NCBI GenBank assembly: GCA_036406615.1
Contig: DASXAQ010000092.1
Span: forward strand, 1-37,705
Direction of reading: 5' to 3'
DNA: 37,705 nt
DNA from: DASXAQ01 sp036406615
GTDB taxonomy: Bacteria; Actinomycetota; UBA4738
Shown here: positions 1-7,920 of the stretch, piece by piece
Position numbering within the stretch: the first letter of the stretch is position 1
Layout: each line of letters opens with the position of its first letter
The notes under the pieces: generated by a model
The model's database searches: none
The model's input: the letters and a program-made list of their open reading frames with translations, nothing else
Told to the model about the DNA's origin: nothing
Made by a program: the position numbers and the translations under genes

Positions 1-819
1 AAAACCGGGTCGAACCGGACGGCCGTCGCGAAGCGCGCGCCCGACTTCGTCCAGTCACTCGATCGCGGCCTCGCCGTGATTCGCGCGTTCGATTCCGAGC
101 ACCCGCGCCTCACGCTGAGCGAGGTCGCGCGCGAGGCCGGCCTGACTCGCGCCGCTGCCCGGCGGTTCCTGCTCACGCTCGTCGAGCTCGGCTACGTCCG
201 CTCGGACGGACGCGAGTTTTCCCTGCGGCCGCGCGTGCTGGAGCTCGGTTACGCGTACCTGTCGGGCATGAGCCTGCCCGAGGTCGCCTACCCCCACATG
301 CAGGAGCTGGTGGACCGGGTGCAGGAGTCCTCATCCGTGTCCGTGCTGGACGGCGACGAGATCGTGGACATCGCCCGCGTCGTCCCGGCCAAGCGGATCA
401 TGACCGTCGCCGTCCCCGTGGGGACGAGATTTCGCGCGCACGCCAGCTCGAAGGGGCGCGTGCTGCTGGCAAGCCTGTCCGCGAGCGACCTCGACGGCTA
501 CCTGGACGGCGTGACGCTCGACCGGCTCACGACCCACACGGTGACGAGCCCGAAGAAGCTGCGCGCGATCCTGGACGAGGTGCGATCGCAGGGGTTCGCG
601 GTAGTCGACCAGGAGGTGGAGGAGGGCATCCGATCGATCGCGGTTCCGGTTCGCGACGCGAGCGGCTCCGTGATCGCCGCCATCAACATCTCCGCGTACG
701 CCAGCCGCGTCAGCCTCGGCGCCGTGCGCGGCGAGTTCCTGCCCGCCCTGCTCGCGACCGCCGGCCAGATCGAGGCCGACCTTCGGGCTCAGGGCAACCG
801 CCGCCGGCCGGGCTCGTGA
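1..819 (+). CDS. IclR-family transcriptional regulator, PcaR/PobR type (5' partial)
   Basis: DNA-binding regulator whose first codons lie before the window. The frame is open from base 1. A GTG at 76 is not the real start, because the codons before it (reading FVQSLDRGLAV) are the conserved opening of the IclR winged helix-turn-helix. Visible residues 18-90 form that domain (LTLSEVAREAGLTRAAARRF is the recognition region). Residues from about 100 to 255 form the effector-binding domain, with MTVAVPVGTRF and the late motif GIRSIAVPVRD. The sequence resembles the PcaR/PobR branch, which controls aromatic acid (beta-ketoadipate) catabolism; that assignment is from memory of the family. It lies 210 bp upstream of, and co-directional with, a complete ABC importer, which it may control. 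The effector is unknown. Confidence 0.93.
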   Translation, partial: KTGSNRTAVAKRAPDFVQSLDRGLAVIRAFDSEHPRLTLSEVAREAGLTRAAARRFLLTLVELGYVRSDGREFSLRPRVLELGYAYLSGMSLPEVAYPHMQELVDRVQESSSVSVLDGDEIVDIARVVPAKRIMTVAVPVGTRFRAHASSKGRVLLASLSASDLDGYLDGVTLDRLTTHTVTSPKKLRAILDEVRSQGFAVVDQEVEEGIRSIAVPVRDASGSVIAAINISAYASRVSLGAVRGEFLPALLATAGQIEADLRAQGNRRRPGS

Positions 820-868
820 GCGATCGTCGGCCGGGACGGCGCGACGCGCGGACCGGGCCCCTCCCTGG

Positions 869-898
869 TTGACAGGACGATGGCGCCGTGCATACAGT
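869..898 (+). promoter_or_regulatory. Promoter of the branched-chain-type ABC importer operon
   Basis: TTGACA at 869-874 and TACAGT at 893-898 are separated by 18 bp. This is close to the sigma-70/SigA consensus and the best promoter match in the window. Transcription would begin near 905, giving an untranslated leader of about 125 nt before the ATG at 1029. Confidence 0.6.
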
Positions 899-906
899 TT
901 CGCGAA
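899..906. promoter_or_regulatory. Possible operator palindrome TTCGCGAA
   Basis: A perfect 8-bp palindrome abuts the -10 box and would cover the transcription start. IclR proteins bind short inverted repeats near promoters, and the IclR gene lies just upstream, so it may be an operator. An 8-bp palindrome of this composition can easily occur by chance. Confidence 0.25.
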
Positions 907-1028
907 CCGTATGAGTGTGCGCAGGCCGAACAGCCTTGCGCGCGGGTCGGGACCGCGCCCCGTACGGCGATCGGGGGTTCGCCGGCGCGACGTACGTCTG
1001 CCCGGCGACGTTGAGAAACGGGGGAACG

Positions 1029-2429
1029 ATGGACGCTGACTCGGGTGCACGGGGCACGGACGCGGGGGAGCCCGGAGGCGTGCCTCCCTGGGCCCAGCCG
1101 CTGTCCCGGCGGACGATCCTCAAGGGCATGGGCGCCGGGGCGTTGGCGATGGGGGCCGGCGGTTTCCTGGCGGCGTGCAAGTCCTCCATCAAGGGTTCCG
1201 GCGGCGCCAGCGGCGGCAAGATCGTCATTGGGTTCGTCACCCCGCAGACCGGCGCGCTGGCCGGCTTCGCGTCGGGCGACGCCTTCGTCGTGGACCAGGT
1301 GCGCAAGACCAGCGCGTTCGCGAAGGGGCTGAAGGTCGGGGGGAAGACGTACTCGGTCGACATCATCGTCAAGGATTCGCAGTCCGACCCGAACCGCGCG
1401 TCGCAGGTCGCGCAGGAGCTCATCACCCAGAGTCATGCCGACCTGGTCGTGACCAGCTCGACGCCGGAGACGACGAACCCGGTGGCGACGGTGTGCGAGA
1501 CGTCCGGGATGCCGTGCGTGTCGACCGTGGTGCCCTGGCAAGCGTGGTACTTCGCCCGCCAGGCCAACCCGGCGAGCCCGAAGCCGTTCAAGTACACGAC
1601 GATGTACTTCTTCGGCGCCGAGGCGTTCGGCGGCTGCTTCATCCCGATGTGGGACGCGATCCCGACGAACAAGGTCGTCGCCGGCATGTGGCCGAACGAC
1701 CCGGACGGCAACGCGTTCCGGGCGGCGTGGCCGGGCATGGCCAAGGCCGGCGGCTACACGATCGTGGACGGCGGCGCGTACCAGGACGGGACCACCGACT
1801 TCACGGCGATGATCAACAAGTTCAAGAGCCACGACTGCGAGGTCTTCACCAACGCGCCGCTGCCCCCGGACTTCAACACCTTCTGGAAGCAGGCGGCGCA
1901 GCAGGGATACAAGCCCAAGCTCGCCACGGTGGCGAAGGTCCTGCTGTTCCCCGCCGATACCGTGGCGCTCGGCAACCTGGTGAACAACATCGCGACGGAC
2001 TCGTGGTGGGGGCCGTACATGCCGTACAAGTCGTCGCTGGACGGCTCGACCACGAAGGATCTTGCCGATGCCTACCAGAGCGCGTCCGGCCAGCAGTGGC
2101 TGCAGGCCCTCGGCTCGTCGTACTCGCTGTTCGAGATCGCGAAGGTGGCGTTCAACGCGGTGGACGACCCGCACGACAAGAACGCCGTCGCCGCCGAGCT
2201 CTTCAAGGTGAAGTACGAGGGCATGTCCGGACCGCTGGACTTCACGACCGGCCCGCACATCAACCCCGCCGATCCCAACAGCCCGACGATCCCGGGCATC
2301 GGCATCGTGAACCCGGTCGGGGTCCAGTGGAAGCCCGGCACGCAGTTCCCGTGGGAGATGGTCGTCGTCGACAACAGCCTGAACAAGGCGGTCCCGATCG
2401 GCGGCGACCTGGTGGCAACCAACCCCTGA
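1029..2429 (+). CDS. Branched-chain amino acid-type ABC transporter substrate-binding lipoprotein (Tat signal)
   Basis: Extracytoplasmic binding protein of a Liv-type importer, 466 aa. The ATG at 1029 is chosen over an in-frame GTG at 915 because it follows a purine-rich stretch and gives a sensible signal: a twin-arginine motif SRRTILK (residues 26-32), a hydrophobic stretch, and a lipobox ending at Cys50 (GGFLAAC). It should therefore be exported folded by Tat and lipid-anchored. The mature part has the type I periplasmic-binding fold opening (IVIGFVTPQTGALAGFA). It is the first gene of the five-gene Liv cassette and carries the family's usual length. The ligand cannot be read from the sequence. 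The PcaR-like regulator upstream would fit an aromatic or carboxylate ligand as well as an amino acid. Confidence 0.92.
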   Translation: MDADSGARGTDAGEPGGVPPWAQPLSRRTILKGMGAGALAMGAGGFLAACKSSIKGSGGASGGKIVIGFVTPQTGALAGFASGDAFVVDQVRKTSAFAKGLKVGGKTYSVDIIVKDSQSDPNRASQVAQELITQSHADLVVTSSTPETTNPVATVCETSGMPCVSTVVPWQAWYFARQANPASPKPFKYTTMYFFGAEAFGGCFIPMWDAIPTNKVVAGMWPNDPDGNAFRAAWPGMAKAGGYTIVDGGAYQDGTTDFTAMINKFKSHDCEVFTNAPLPPDFNTFWKQAAQQGYKPKLATVAKVLLFPADTVALGNLVNNIATDSWWGPYMPYKSSLDGSTTKDLADAYQSASGQQWLQALGSSYSLFEIAKVAFNAVDDPHDKNAVAAELFKVKYEGMSGPLDFTTGPHINPADPNSPTIPGIGIVNPVGVQWKPGTQFPWEMVVVDNSLNKAVPIGGDLVATNP

Positions 2430-2433
2430 TCTG

Positions 2434-3213
2434 GTGGGGGTGCTGCTCGAGCTCGACCGCGTCACGAAGCGGTTCGGGCAGGTCACGGTCGCCGACGGGC
2501 TCTCGCTGAGCTTCCAGGAGGGCGACGCCGTGGGCATCGTGGGCCCCAACGGCGCCGGCAAGACCAGCCTGTTCGGGATCATCTCCGGCGACCTGGCGCC
2601 CGACGCCGGCCAGGTTCGCTTCGACGGACGGGACCTGACGAAGCTCGACGCCGCCGTGCGGTGCCGGCTGGGCATCGGGCGGACGTACCAGGTGCCCCGG
2701 CCGTTCGAGGGCATGACGGTATTCGAGAACGTGCTGCTGGCGGCCCAACAGGGCGCCCGAGCGCGACGGCGGCCAAGCTATGATCTGGCCGCGTCGGTGC
2801 TCGAGGAGACCGGACTGGTGCCCGAGGCCAACCATCCCGCCGGCCGCCTGGGCCTGCTGCAGCGAAAACGCCTGGAGCTCGCTCGCGCGCTCGCCACGTC
2901 CCCGCGGTTGCTACTGCTGGACGAGGTCGCCGGCGGGCTGACCGACCCGGAGGTGGTGGAGCTCGTCGACGTCGTGCGGCGCGCGCGCTCGCAGGGCGTC
3001 GCGGTCGTGTGGATCGAACACGTCGTGCGCGCGTTGGTCGAGACCGTTGAGCGGCTCATCTGCCTGGCGGCCGGCCACGTGGTGGGAGACGGCGAGCCTG
3101 CGGCCGTGCTGGCGAGCCCCGCGGTGAAGGAGGTCTTCCTGGGTACCGAGGCGACCGCGGAGTCGCTGACCCAGGCCGGCCTGTCCGACGCCGCCCCCGA
3201 GGCGGGGACGTGA
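2434..3213 (+). CDS. livG: Liv-type ABC transporter ATP-binding protein (LivG)
   Basis: Cytoplasmic ATPase of the importer, 259 aa. Walker A GPNGAGKTS is at residues 37-45, Walker B RLLLLDEVAGG is near 160, and there is a switch His in IEHVVRAL. The C-terminal extension beyond the switch is typical of LivG. The signature motif reads LGLLQRKRLEL instead of LSGGQ, a variant familiar in this subfamily, so it need not mean loss of activity. The GTG start lies 4 nt after the binding-protein stop. Another in-frame GTG two codons later cannot be excluded. The stop overlaps the GTG of the next gene, so the two ATPases are probably made in a fixed ratio. Confidence 0.93.
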   Translation: MGVLLELDRVTKRFGQVTVADGLSLSFQEGDAVGIVGPNGAGKTSLFGIISGDLAPDAGQVRFDGRDLTKLDAAVRCRLGIGRTYQVPRPFEGMTVFENVLLAAQQGARARRRPSYDLAASVLEETGLVPEANHPAGRLGLLQRKRLELARALATSPRLLLLDEVAGGLTDPEVVELVDVVRRARSQGVAVVWIEHVVRALVETVERLICLAAGHVVGDGEPAAVLASPAVKEVFLGTEATAESLTQAGLSDAAPEAGT

Positions 3214-3995
3214 CGAACGGCCAGCCGGCGGATCCTCCCCAGGCGCAGACCGCAGGCGACACCACGGACGCGGGCGCGCCGCTGCTCGAAGTCCGGGGCC
3301 TCTGCGTGGACCACGGGCAGCTTCGCGCGGTTCGCGACCTGAGCCTGAGCGTCCGCGCGGGCGAGGTCTACGCGATCATCGGGGCCAACGGCGCCGGCAA
3401 GTCCACGCTGCTGCGAACGATCGCCGGCCTGCACGCGCCTGCCGAAGGCCGGATCGTGCTGGACGGCCATGACGTGACGGCCGAGCCGCCCGAGAGCCGC
3501 CTGGCGGCCGGCATCGCCCTGGTTCCCGAGGGACGTCGGCTGTTCCCGTCGCTCACGCTCGAGGAGAACCTGCTGGTCGGCTCGACCCGGGCGCGCCCGG
3601 GCCCGTGGAACGTCGCGCGCGTGTACGAGCTGTTCGACTGGATGCCCGGCCGCCGTCGACAGCGCACGGCTCAACTCTCTGGCGGGGAGCAGCAGGCCGT
3701 GGCCATCGGCCGGGCGCTGGTGGCCAACCCACGCGTGCTGCTGCTGGACGAGCTGTCTCTGGGCCTGGCTCCGCGCGTGGTGCGCCAGATCTACGGGCTG
3801 CTGCCCGAGCTGCTGTCGTCGGGGACGACGGTGCTGCTGGTCGAGCAGGACGTCGGCCAGGCGGTTCGCGTGGCCACGCGCATCCAATGCCTGCTCGAGG
3901 GTCGAACGACGCTGGAGGGCGAGCCCGGGCGGTTCACCCCCGAGCAGATCGAGGCGGCCTACTTCGGGCTGGCCGCGGCGGGCACCGGCCGATGA
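3210..3995 (+). CDS. livF: Liv-type ABC transporter ATP-binding protein (LivF)
   Basis: Second ATPase of the importer, 261 aa, pairing with LivG. Walker A is GANGAGKST (residues 58-66), the signature is canonical LSGGEQQAVAIGRAL, Walker B is RVLLLDELSLGLAP, and the switch His region reads LLVEQDVGQAV, where Gln replaces His as is usual in LivF. A 20-residue Pro/Gln/Thr-rich leader precedes the domain. The GTG start overlaps the LivG stop by 4 nt, and its own stop overlaps the ATG of the permease gene (ATGA), so the block is translationally coupled. Confidence 0.94.
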   Translation: MTNGQPADPPQAQTAGDTTDAGAPLLEVRGLCVDHGQLRAVRDLSLSVRAGEVYAIIGANGAGKSTLLRTIAGLHAPAEGRIVLDGHDVTAEPPESRLAAGIALVPEGRRLFPSLTLEENLLVGSTRARPGPWNVARVYELFDWMPGRRRQRTAQLSGGEQQAVAIGRALVANPRVLLLDELSLGLAPRVVRQIYGLLPELLSSGTTVLLVEQDVGQAVRVATRIQCLLEGRTTLEGEPGRFTPEQIEAAYFGLAAAGTGR

Positions 3996-4861
3996 CGTGG
4001 GTTGCGGCGGTCGTCCAGGGAATCCTGCTCGGCGGGCTGATCGCATTGTTCGCGTGCGGGCTCTCGCTGCTGTTCGGCACCATGAAAGTGATCAACCTGG
4101 CCCACGGCGACCTTGCCGTCATCGGCGCGTTCCTGGCGGTGGAGCTCGTCCCGCTCATCCACGTGCCCGCGCTGCTGTCGTTCGTGATCGTCGTGCCGCT
4201 GTTCATGGTGCTCGGCTACGTCGGGCAGCGCACCCTGTTGCAGGCGAGCCTCGATCGCGGCGCGTTCACCACGCTGCTGGTCACGTTCGGCCTGTCGATC
4301 GTCATCCAGAACGCGCTGCTGGAGGCGTTCTCCGCGAACAGCCGCTCGATCGACATCGGCTCGTTCGTGTCGAAGTCGGTGAGGGTGAACGCGCAGCTGC
4401 AAATCGCGTACCTCTCGATCGCGATCTTCGCCCTGGCGGTCGTCGTCCTGCTGGGGCTTCAGTGGTTCCTGTCGCGAACGGGCACGGGCCGGATGATCCG
4501 CGCGGTCGCCGACGACCCGGAGGCCGCGCGGCTGGTCGGGATCGACTTCCGCCACGTGTTCGCCGTCGCGGCGTCGATCGCGTTCGCCACGGTGGCGCTG
4601 GCCGGCGTGGCGTTCGGCATGTACACGTCGTTCAACTTCGACAGCGGCCCGGCCTGGCTGCTGTTCGCGTTCGAGGCGGTCGTGATCGGAGGCCTCGGGT
4701 CGCTGTGGGGCACGTTGATCGGCGGCATCGTGATCGGCGTGGCCCAGTCCATCGGCGCCCAGATCGATCCGAGCCTGCAGATCCTGTTCGGCAACGCGGT
4801 GTTCCTCCTGGTCCTGTTGGTGCGCCCCGAGGGCCTCACGCGCGGGCGGATCGAGGGGTGA
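3992..4861 (+). CDS. livH: Liv-type ABC transporter permease (LivH)
   Basis: Integral membrane subunit, 289 aa, with about eight hydrophobic helices. Family marks are FGTMKVINLAHGDLAVIGAF near residue 30, the coupling region TGTGRMIRAVADDPEAARLVGID near 165-187, and the late GGLGSLWGTLIGG motif. The reading frame is open well upstream, but the ATG at 3992 begins directly before the first helix and overlaps the LivF stop as ATGA, so it is chosen with confidence. It should form the channel as a heterodimer with the next gene product. Confidence 0.94.
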   Translation: MTWVAAVVQGILLGGLIALFACGLSLLFGTMKVINLAHGDLAVIGAFLAVELVPLIHVPALLSFVIVVPLFMVLGYVGQRTLLQASLDRGAFTTLLVTFGLSIVIQNALLEAFSANSRSIDIGSFVSKSVRVNAQLQIAYLSIAIFALAVVVLLGLQWFLSRTGTGRMIRAVADDPEAARLVGIDFRHVFAVAASIAFATVALAGVAFGMYTSFNFDSGPAWLLFAFEAVVIGGLGSLWGTLIGGIVIGVAQSIGAQIDPSLQILFGNAVFLLVLLVRPEGLTRGRIEG

Positions 4862-4868
4862 GCGCCGA

Positions 4869-5924
4869 ATGAGCGCCGCGCCGGCCGGGCAGACCGAACT
4901 CACGACCGGGTCGGCCGGCGTGCGCGTCACGCGCTCGCGCCGCTCCGTCCGGTGGGCCGCGATCGTCGGGATCGTGGTCGTGGTCGTGCTGGCCGCGCTG
5001 CCGTACATCGTGTACTCCGGCACGACCAGCACGCTCACCAACTTCTTCATCCTGCTGACGCTCGCCAGCATGTGGAACCTGCTGGCCGGTTACGCGGGCC
5101 TGGTATCCATCGGCCAGCAGGCGTTCATCGGGTTCGGCGCCTACATCGTCCTGTTCCTGGGCTTGCACTCGGTCAACCCGTTCACCTCCATCCCGCTTGC
5201 GGCGCTCGGGTGCGCCGTGCTGTCGCTCCCCGTCTGGTTGCTGGTGTTCCGCCTGCGCGGTGGCTACTTCGCGATCGCGACCTGGGTGGTGGCCGACACC
5301 TGCGAGCTCCTGGTGAGCCGCTCGCACACGCTCGGCGGAGGCACCGGCGCGGGCGTGGCGGGCTTCGCCGGGGTGGACCCGACGCTGCTCACCGCGTACA
5401 CGTACTGGGCGTCGCTCGCCGTGACGGTCATCGCGCTGGCCGGCGTGTACCTGGTGCTGCGCAGCCGGCTCGGCCTGGTGCTGACGGCCGTGCGCGACAA
5501 CGAGATCGGCGCCCGGAGCGCGGGGGCTCGGGTCTCGCGCGCCAAGCGCACGGTCTTCCTCGCCGCGGCGGCGGGGTGCGGCGCCGCGGGCGCACTGCTG
5601 GCCGTCAGCCAGCGGTTCGTCCAGCCCGGGTCGGTGTTCAGCGTGCAGTGGTCCGCCGAGATGATCTTCGTGACGGTCATCGGCGGTATCGGCTCCATCG
5701 AGGGCCCGATCATCGGCACGATCGTGTTCTTCGTCCTGCAGCAGACCCTGTCGCAGTACGGAGCCTGGTACCTGATCATCCTGGGGTCCGTGGCCATCGT
5801 GGTCGCGATCTGGGCGCCGCGCGGACTGTGGGGACTGGTCGAGCGGCGCCTGAACCTTCGGCTGTTCCCGGTCGGCTTCTATCTGTGGCCGAGGCCGAAG
5901 GCGCAGGAGACCGACTCGGCCTGA
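4869..5924 (+). CDS. livM: Liv-type ABC transporter permease (LivM)
   Basis: Second membrane subunit, 351 aa, with about ten helices after a charged N-terminal tail of some 30 residues. The LivM marks are NLLAGYAGLVSIGQQAFIGF near residue 65-85, RSRLGLVLTAVRDNEIGARS near 198-217 and GGIGSIEGPIIG near 275. The ATG is 7 nt after the LivH stop with a good ribosome site (GAGGGGTGA) across that stop. It completes the cassette of binding protein, two ATPases and two permeases. No enzyme gene is joined to the operon, so the substrate stays open. Confidence 0.94.
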   Translation: MSAAPAGQTELTTGSAGVRVTRSRRSVRWAAIVGIVVVVVLAALPYIVYSGTTSTLTNFFILLTLASMWNLLAGYAGLVSIGQQAFIGFGAYIVLFLGLHSVNPFTSIPLAALGCAVLSLPVWLLVFRLRGGYFAIATWVVADTCELLVSRSHTLGGGTGAGVAGFAGVDPTLLTAYTYWASLAVTVIALAGVYLVLRSRLGLVLTAVRDNEIGARSAGARVSRAKRTVFLAAAAGCGAAGALLAVSQRFVQPGSVFSVQWSAEMIFVTVIGGIGSIEGPIIGTIVFFVLQQTLSQYGAWYLIILGSVAIVVAIWAPRGLWGLVERRLNLRLFPVGFYLWPRPKAQETDSA

Positions 5925-5953
5925 GCGCCCGCGCCCGCCCTTCGGTTCCCGAA

Positions 5954-5983
5954 TTGACCGTGGATCGCGGACTCGGATAGCGT
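5954..5983 (+). promoter_or_regulatory. Promoter of the surface protein gene, probably giving a leaderless mRNA
   Basis: TTGACC (5954-5959) and TAGCGT (5978-5983) are 18 bp apart. The GTG start codon is only 8 nt after the -10 box, and no ribosome site precedes it. The transcript would begin at or next to the start codon, as is common in Actinomycetota. Confidence 0.5.
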
Positions 5984-5991
5984 CCGACCCC

Positions 5992-7920
5992 GTGCGGAGG
6001 GGTGGGGGGATCCGAGGCCGCCGGGGGGCGGCCGCGACGGCGTTCGCGTTGGTCGCGGCGCTCGTGCTCGGGCTGCCGGGCTCGGCGGGCGCGTCCGATC
6101 GCGCGTTCTCCATCCGGTTCCAGACCAACGACACGGGCGACATCACGATCGCGGCCAACACGCTGATGACGTGCCCGGCGGCGGCGCTCACCTGCGCAGC
6201 CGCGCAGAACGGCACGGCCACCGGCGGGAACAACAACAACAACAACTACGTGATGGGCTACGTCGACGTGGACGCCGACGCGACCACGTTCGATTCCAGC
6301 ACGGCCGACCTGGTGCTGCCCTCGCGGGCGAGAGTCCTGTTCGCCGGCCTGTACTGGGGCGCGGACATCAGCGCCGGCGCCGGCGGCGCCGGCGCGCCGG
6401 ACCCGGCCTCGAAGGGCACGGTCCTGTTCGCCGCCCCGGGCGGCGGGTACGCGACCGTCGCCGCCTCGCAGGTCGACACGAGCACGGCGCAGCCGGGCCG
6501 TTATCAGGGCTTCGCCGACGTGACCGGAACCGTGCAGGCGTCCGGCGCGGGCACCTACGGGATGGCCGACGTCCAGGCCGGCACCGGGAACGACCGGTAC
6601 GCGGGGTGGGCGCTGGTCGTCGCGTATCACGACCCCACCCTTCCCGCCAGGAATCTCACGGTCTTCGACGGCTTCCAGACGGTGACGTCCGGTGGCCCCT
6701 CCGTGGACATCCCGGTCTCCGGCTTCCTCACGCCGACGAGCGGGCCGGTCCGCACGACGCTCGGGTTCGTCACGCACGAAGGCGACCTGGGCCTGCTCGG
6801 CGACTCCGCCTCGCTCGACGCCACGCCGCTGACCGATGCAGCGCATCCGGCGACGAACTTCTTCGACAGCGCGATCTCGACCTTCGGATCCAACGTCACC
6901 ACCCGCTCGCCCGCGTACGTCAACCAGCTGGGGTTCGACGCCGACCTGATCGACGCCGACGGCATCCTGGCCAACGGCGCGACGAGCGCCACGATCCACC
7001 TGACCACGAACAACGACACGTACTTCCCCGGCGTGGTCACGTTCGCGACCGATCTGTTCGCGCCGAGCGTGCTTCCGTCCAAGTCGGCCGTGGACCTGAA
7101 CGGCGGCCCCGTGCAGCCCGGCGACGTCATCGAGTACCACGTGACCGGGACGAACACCGGCCAGGACGGGGCGACGAACCTGACGGTCACCGACCCGATC
7201 CCCGCATCGACGACGTACGTGTCCGGGTCGCTCGACATCGTGAGCAGCCCGGGCGGGATCGCCGGGCCGAAGACCGATGCGCCGGGCGACGATCAGGCGG
7301 AGGTGGCCGGCGGCAACGTCGTGTTCCGCGTCGGGACCGGCGCCGACGCGACCGACGGCGGGACGCTCGAACCGGGGCAGTCGTTCGAGGTCAGCTTCCG
7401 CGTCCGGGTCGCGGCCGGGACGCCCGCGGGCACGACCATCCGGAACCAGGCCACCGATTCGATGGACGCCGAGACCACCCCGGGCTTGCACCTGGAGCAG
7501 GAGTCGGATCCCGTCGTGCTGACCGTGGCCGCTCCGACGGTGCTGCAGCTCACGAAGCGCGCGAGCCCGACGTCGCTCACGGCCGGCGGGGACGTCCGGT
7601 TCACACTGACGCTGAACGTGAGCGGCGCGGCCGCCGCGACGACGGTGAGCGTGTGCGACACGCTGCCGGGCCACATGACGTTCGTCTCCGCTCCCGGCGC
7701 GACGATCGCGGGAGCCCAGGCCTGCTGGTCGTTCGCCTCGTTGCCCGTCGGCGCGAGCCGGACGCTGACGGTCGTGGCCAAGGTGGACGCCGACGCGCCG
7801 ACCGGCGTGGAGCGAAACGTCGCCGTGGCACAGGCGTCGAACGCCGACCCGGTTCGTGCGACGGCGGCCGTGTCGGTGCGCGCCGCGGCCCCCGGTGGGC
7901 CGATCCCGGTGACCGGATGA
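5992..7920 (+). CDS. Secreted DUF11-repeat surface protein ending in IPVTG
   Basis: Secreted protein of 642 aa with an Arg-rich start and hydrophobic signal peptide (about residues 1-34). Residues 38-350 form an adhesin-like N-terminal region carrying VLFAGLYWGAD, a motif seen in bacterial surface proteins with DUF11 repeats. Two DUF11-type Ig-like repeats follow at about 358-512 and 513-632. The protein ends in IPVTG directly before the stop. This resembles a sortase motif (LPxTG), but there is no following helix or basic tail, so classical sortase anchoring is not supported. A run of six Asn (residues 80-85) and a Gly/Ala-rich stretch (about 126-136) look like loops. The stop overlaps the ATG of an L,D-transpeptidase gene. 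A structural cell-surface role is inferred; no catalytic motif is seen. Confidence 0.85.
   Translation: MRRGGGIRGRRGAAATAFALVAALVLGLPGSAGASDRAFSIRFQTNDTGDITIAANTLMTCPAAALTCAAAQNGTATGGNNNNNNYVMGYVDVDADATTFDSSTADLVLPSRARVLFAGLYWGADISAGAGGAGAPDPASKGTVLFAAPGGGYATVAASQVDTSTAQPGRYQGFADVTGTVQASGAGTYGMADVQAGTGNDRYAGWALVVAYHDPTLPARNLTVFDGFQTVTSGGPSVDIPVSGFLTPTSGPVRTTLGFVTHEGDLGLLGDSASLDATPLTDAAHPATNFFDSAISTFGSNVTTRSPAYVNQLGFDADLIDADGILANGATSATIHLTTNNDTYFPGVVTFATDLFAPSVLPSKSAVDLNGGPVQPGDVIEYHVTGTNTGQDGATNLTVTDPIPASTTYVSGSLDIVSSPGGIAGPKTDAPGDDQAEVAGGNVVFRVGTGADATDGGTLEPGQSFEVSFRVRVAAGTPAGTTIRNQATDSMDAETTPGLHLEQESDPVVLTVAAPTVLQLTKRASPTSLTAGGDVRFTLTLNVSGAAAATTVSVCDTLPGHMTFVSAPGATIAGAQACWSFASLPVGASRTLTVVAKVDADAPTGVERNVAVAQASNADPVRATAAVSVRAAAPGGPIPVTG
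6229..6246 (+). repeat. (AAC)6 trinucleotide repeat
   Basis: Six perfect AAC units lie inside the surface protein gene and encode six asparagines. Changes in copy number would keep the frame and only lengthen a loop. Confidence 0.9.
6371..6395. repeat. Perfect 11-bp inverted repeat (strong intragenic hairpin)
   Basis: Arms GCGCCGGCGCC (6371-6381) and GGCGCCGGCGC (6385-6395) flank a 3-nt loop GGC. All 22 paired bases are G or C. It encodes a Gly/Ala-rich loop of the surface protein, so codon choice there produces an unusually stable mRNA hairpin. Confidence 0.8.

Noticed and set aside
915..1028. GTG at 915 as start of the Liv binding protein
   Set aside because: The added 38 residues would precede the Tat signal, are Arg-rich and low in quality, and begin about 10 nt after the predicted transcription start without a ribosome site.
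789..2714. A 641-codon open frame on the minus strand opposite the binding protein and LivG genes
   Set aside because: Its product is Arg/Val/His-rich with no domain pattern, and it opposes clear genes. It is a high-GC shadow frame, like the other long frames opposite or out of phase with real genes (for example 10469-13132 plus and 22157-24181 minus).
2860..2892. Degenerate ABC signature in LivG (LGLLQRKRLEL) as a sign of a dead ATPase
   Set aside because: This variant is usual in the LivG subfamily, and Walker A, Walker B and the switch region are intact.
7893..7920. IPVTG as a normal sortase anchoring signal
   Set aside because: The stop codon follows at once, so there is no hydrophobic helix or basic tail, and the next frame is used by the L,D-transpeptidase signal peptide.
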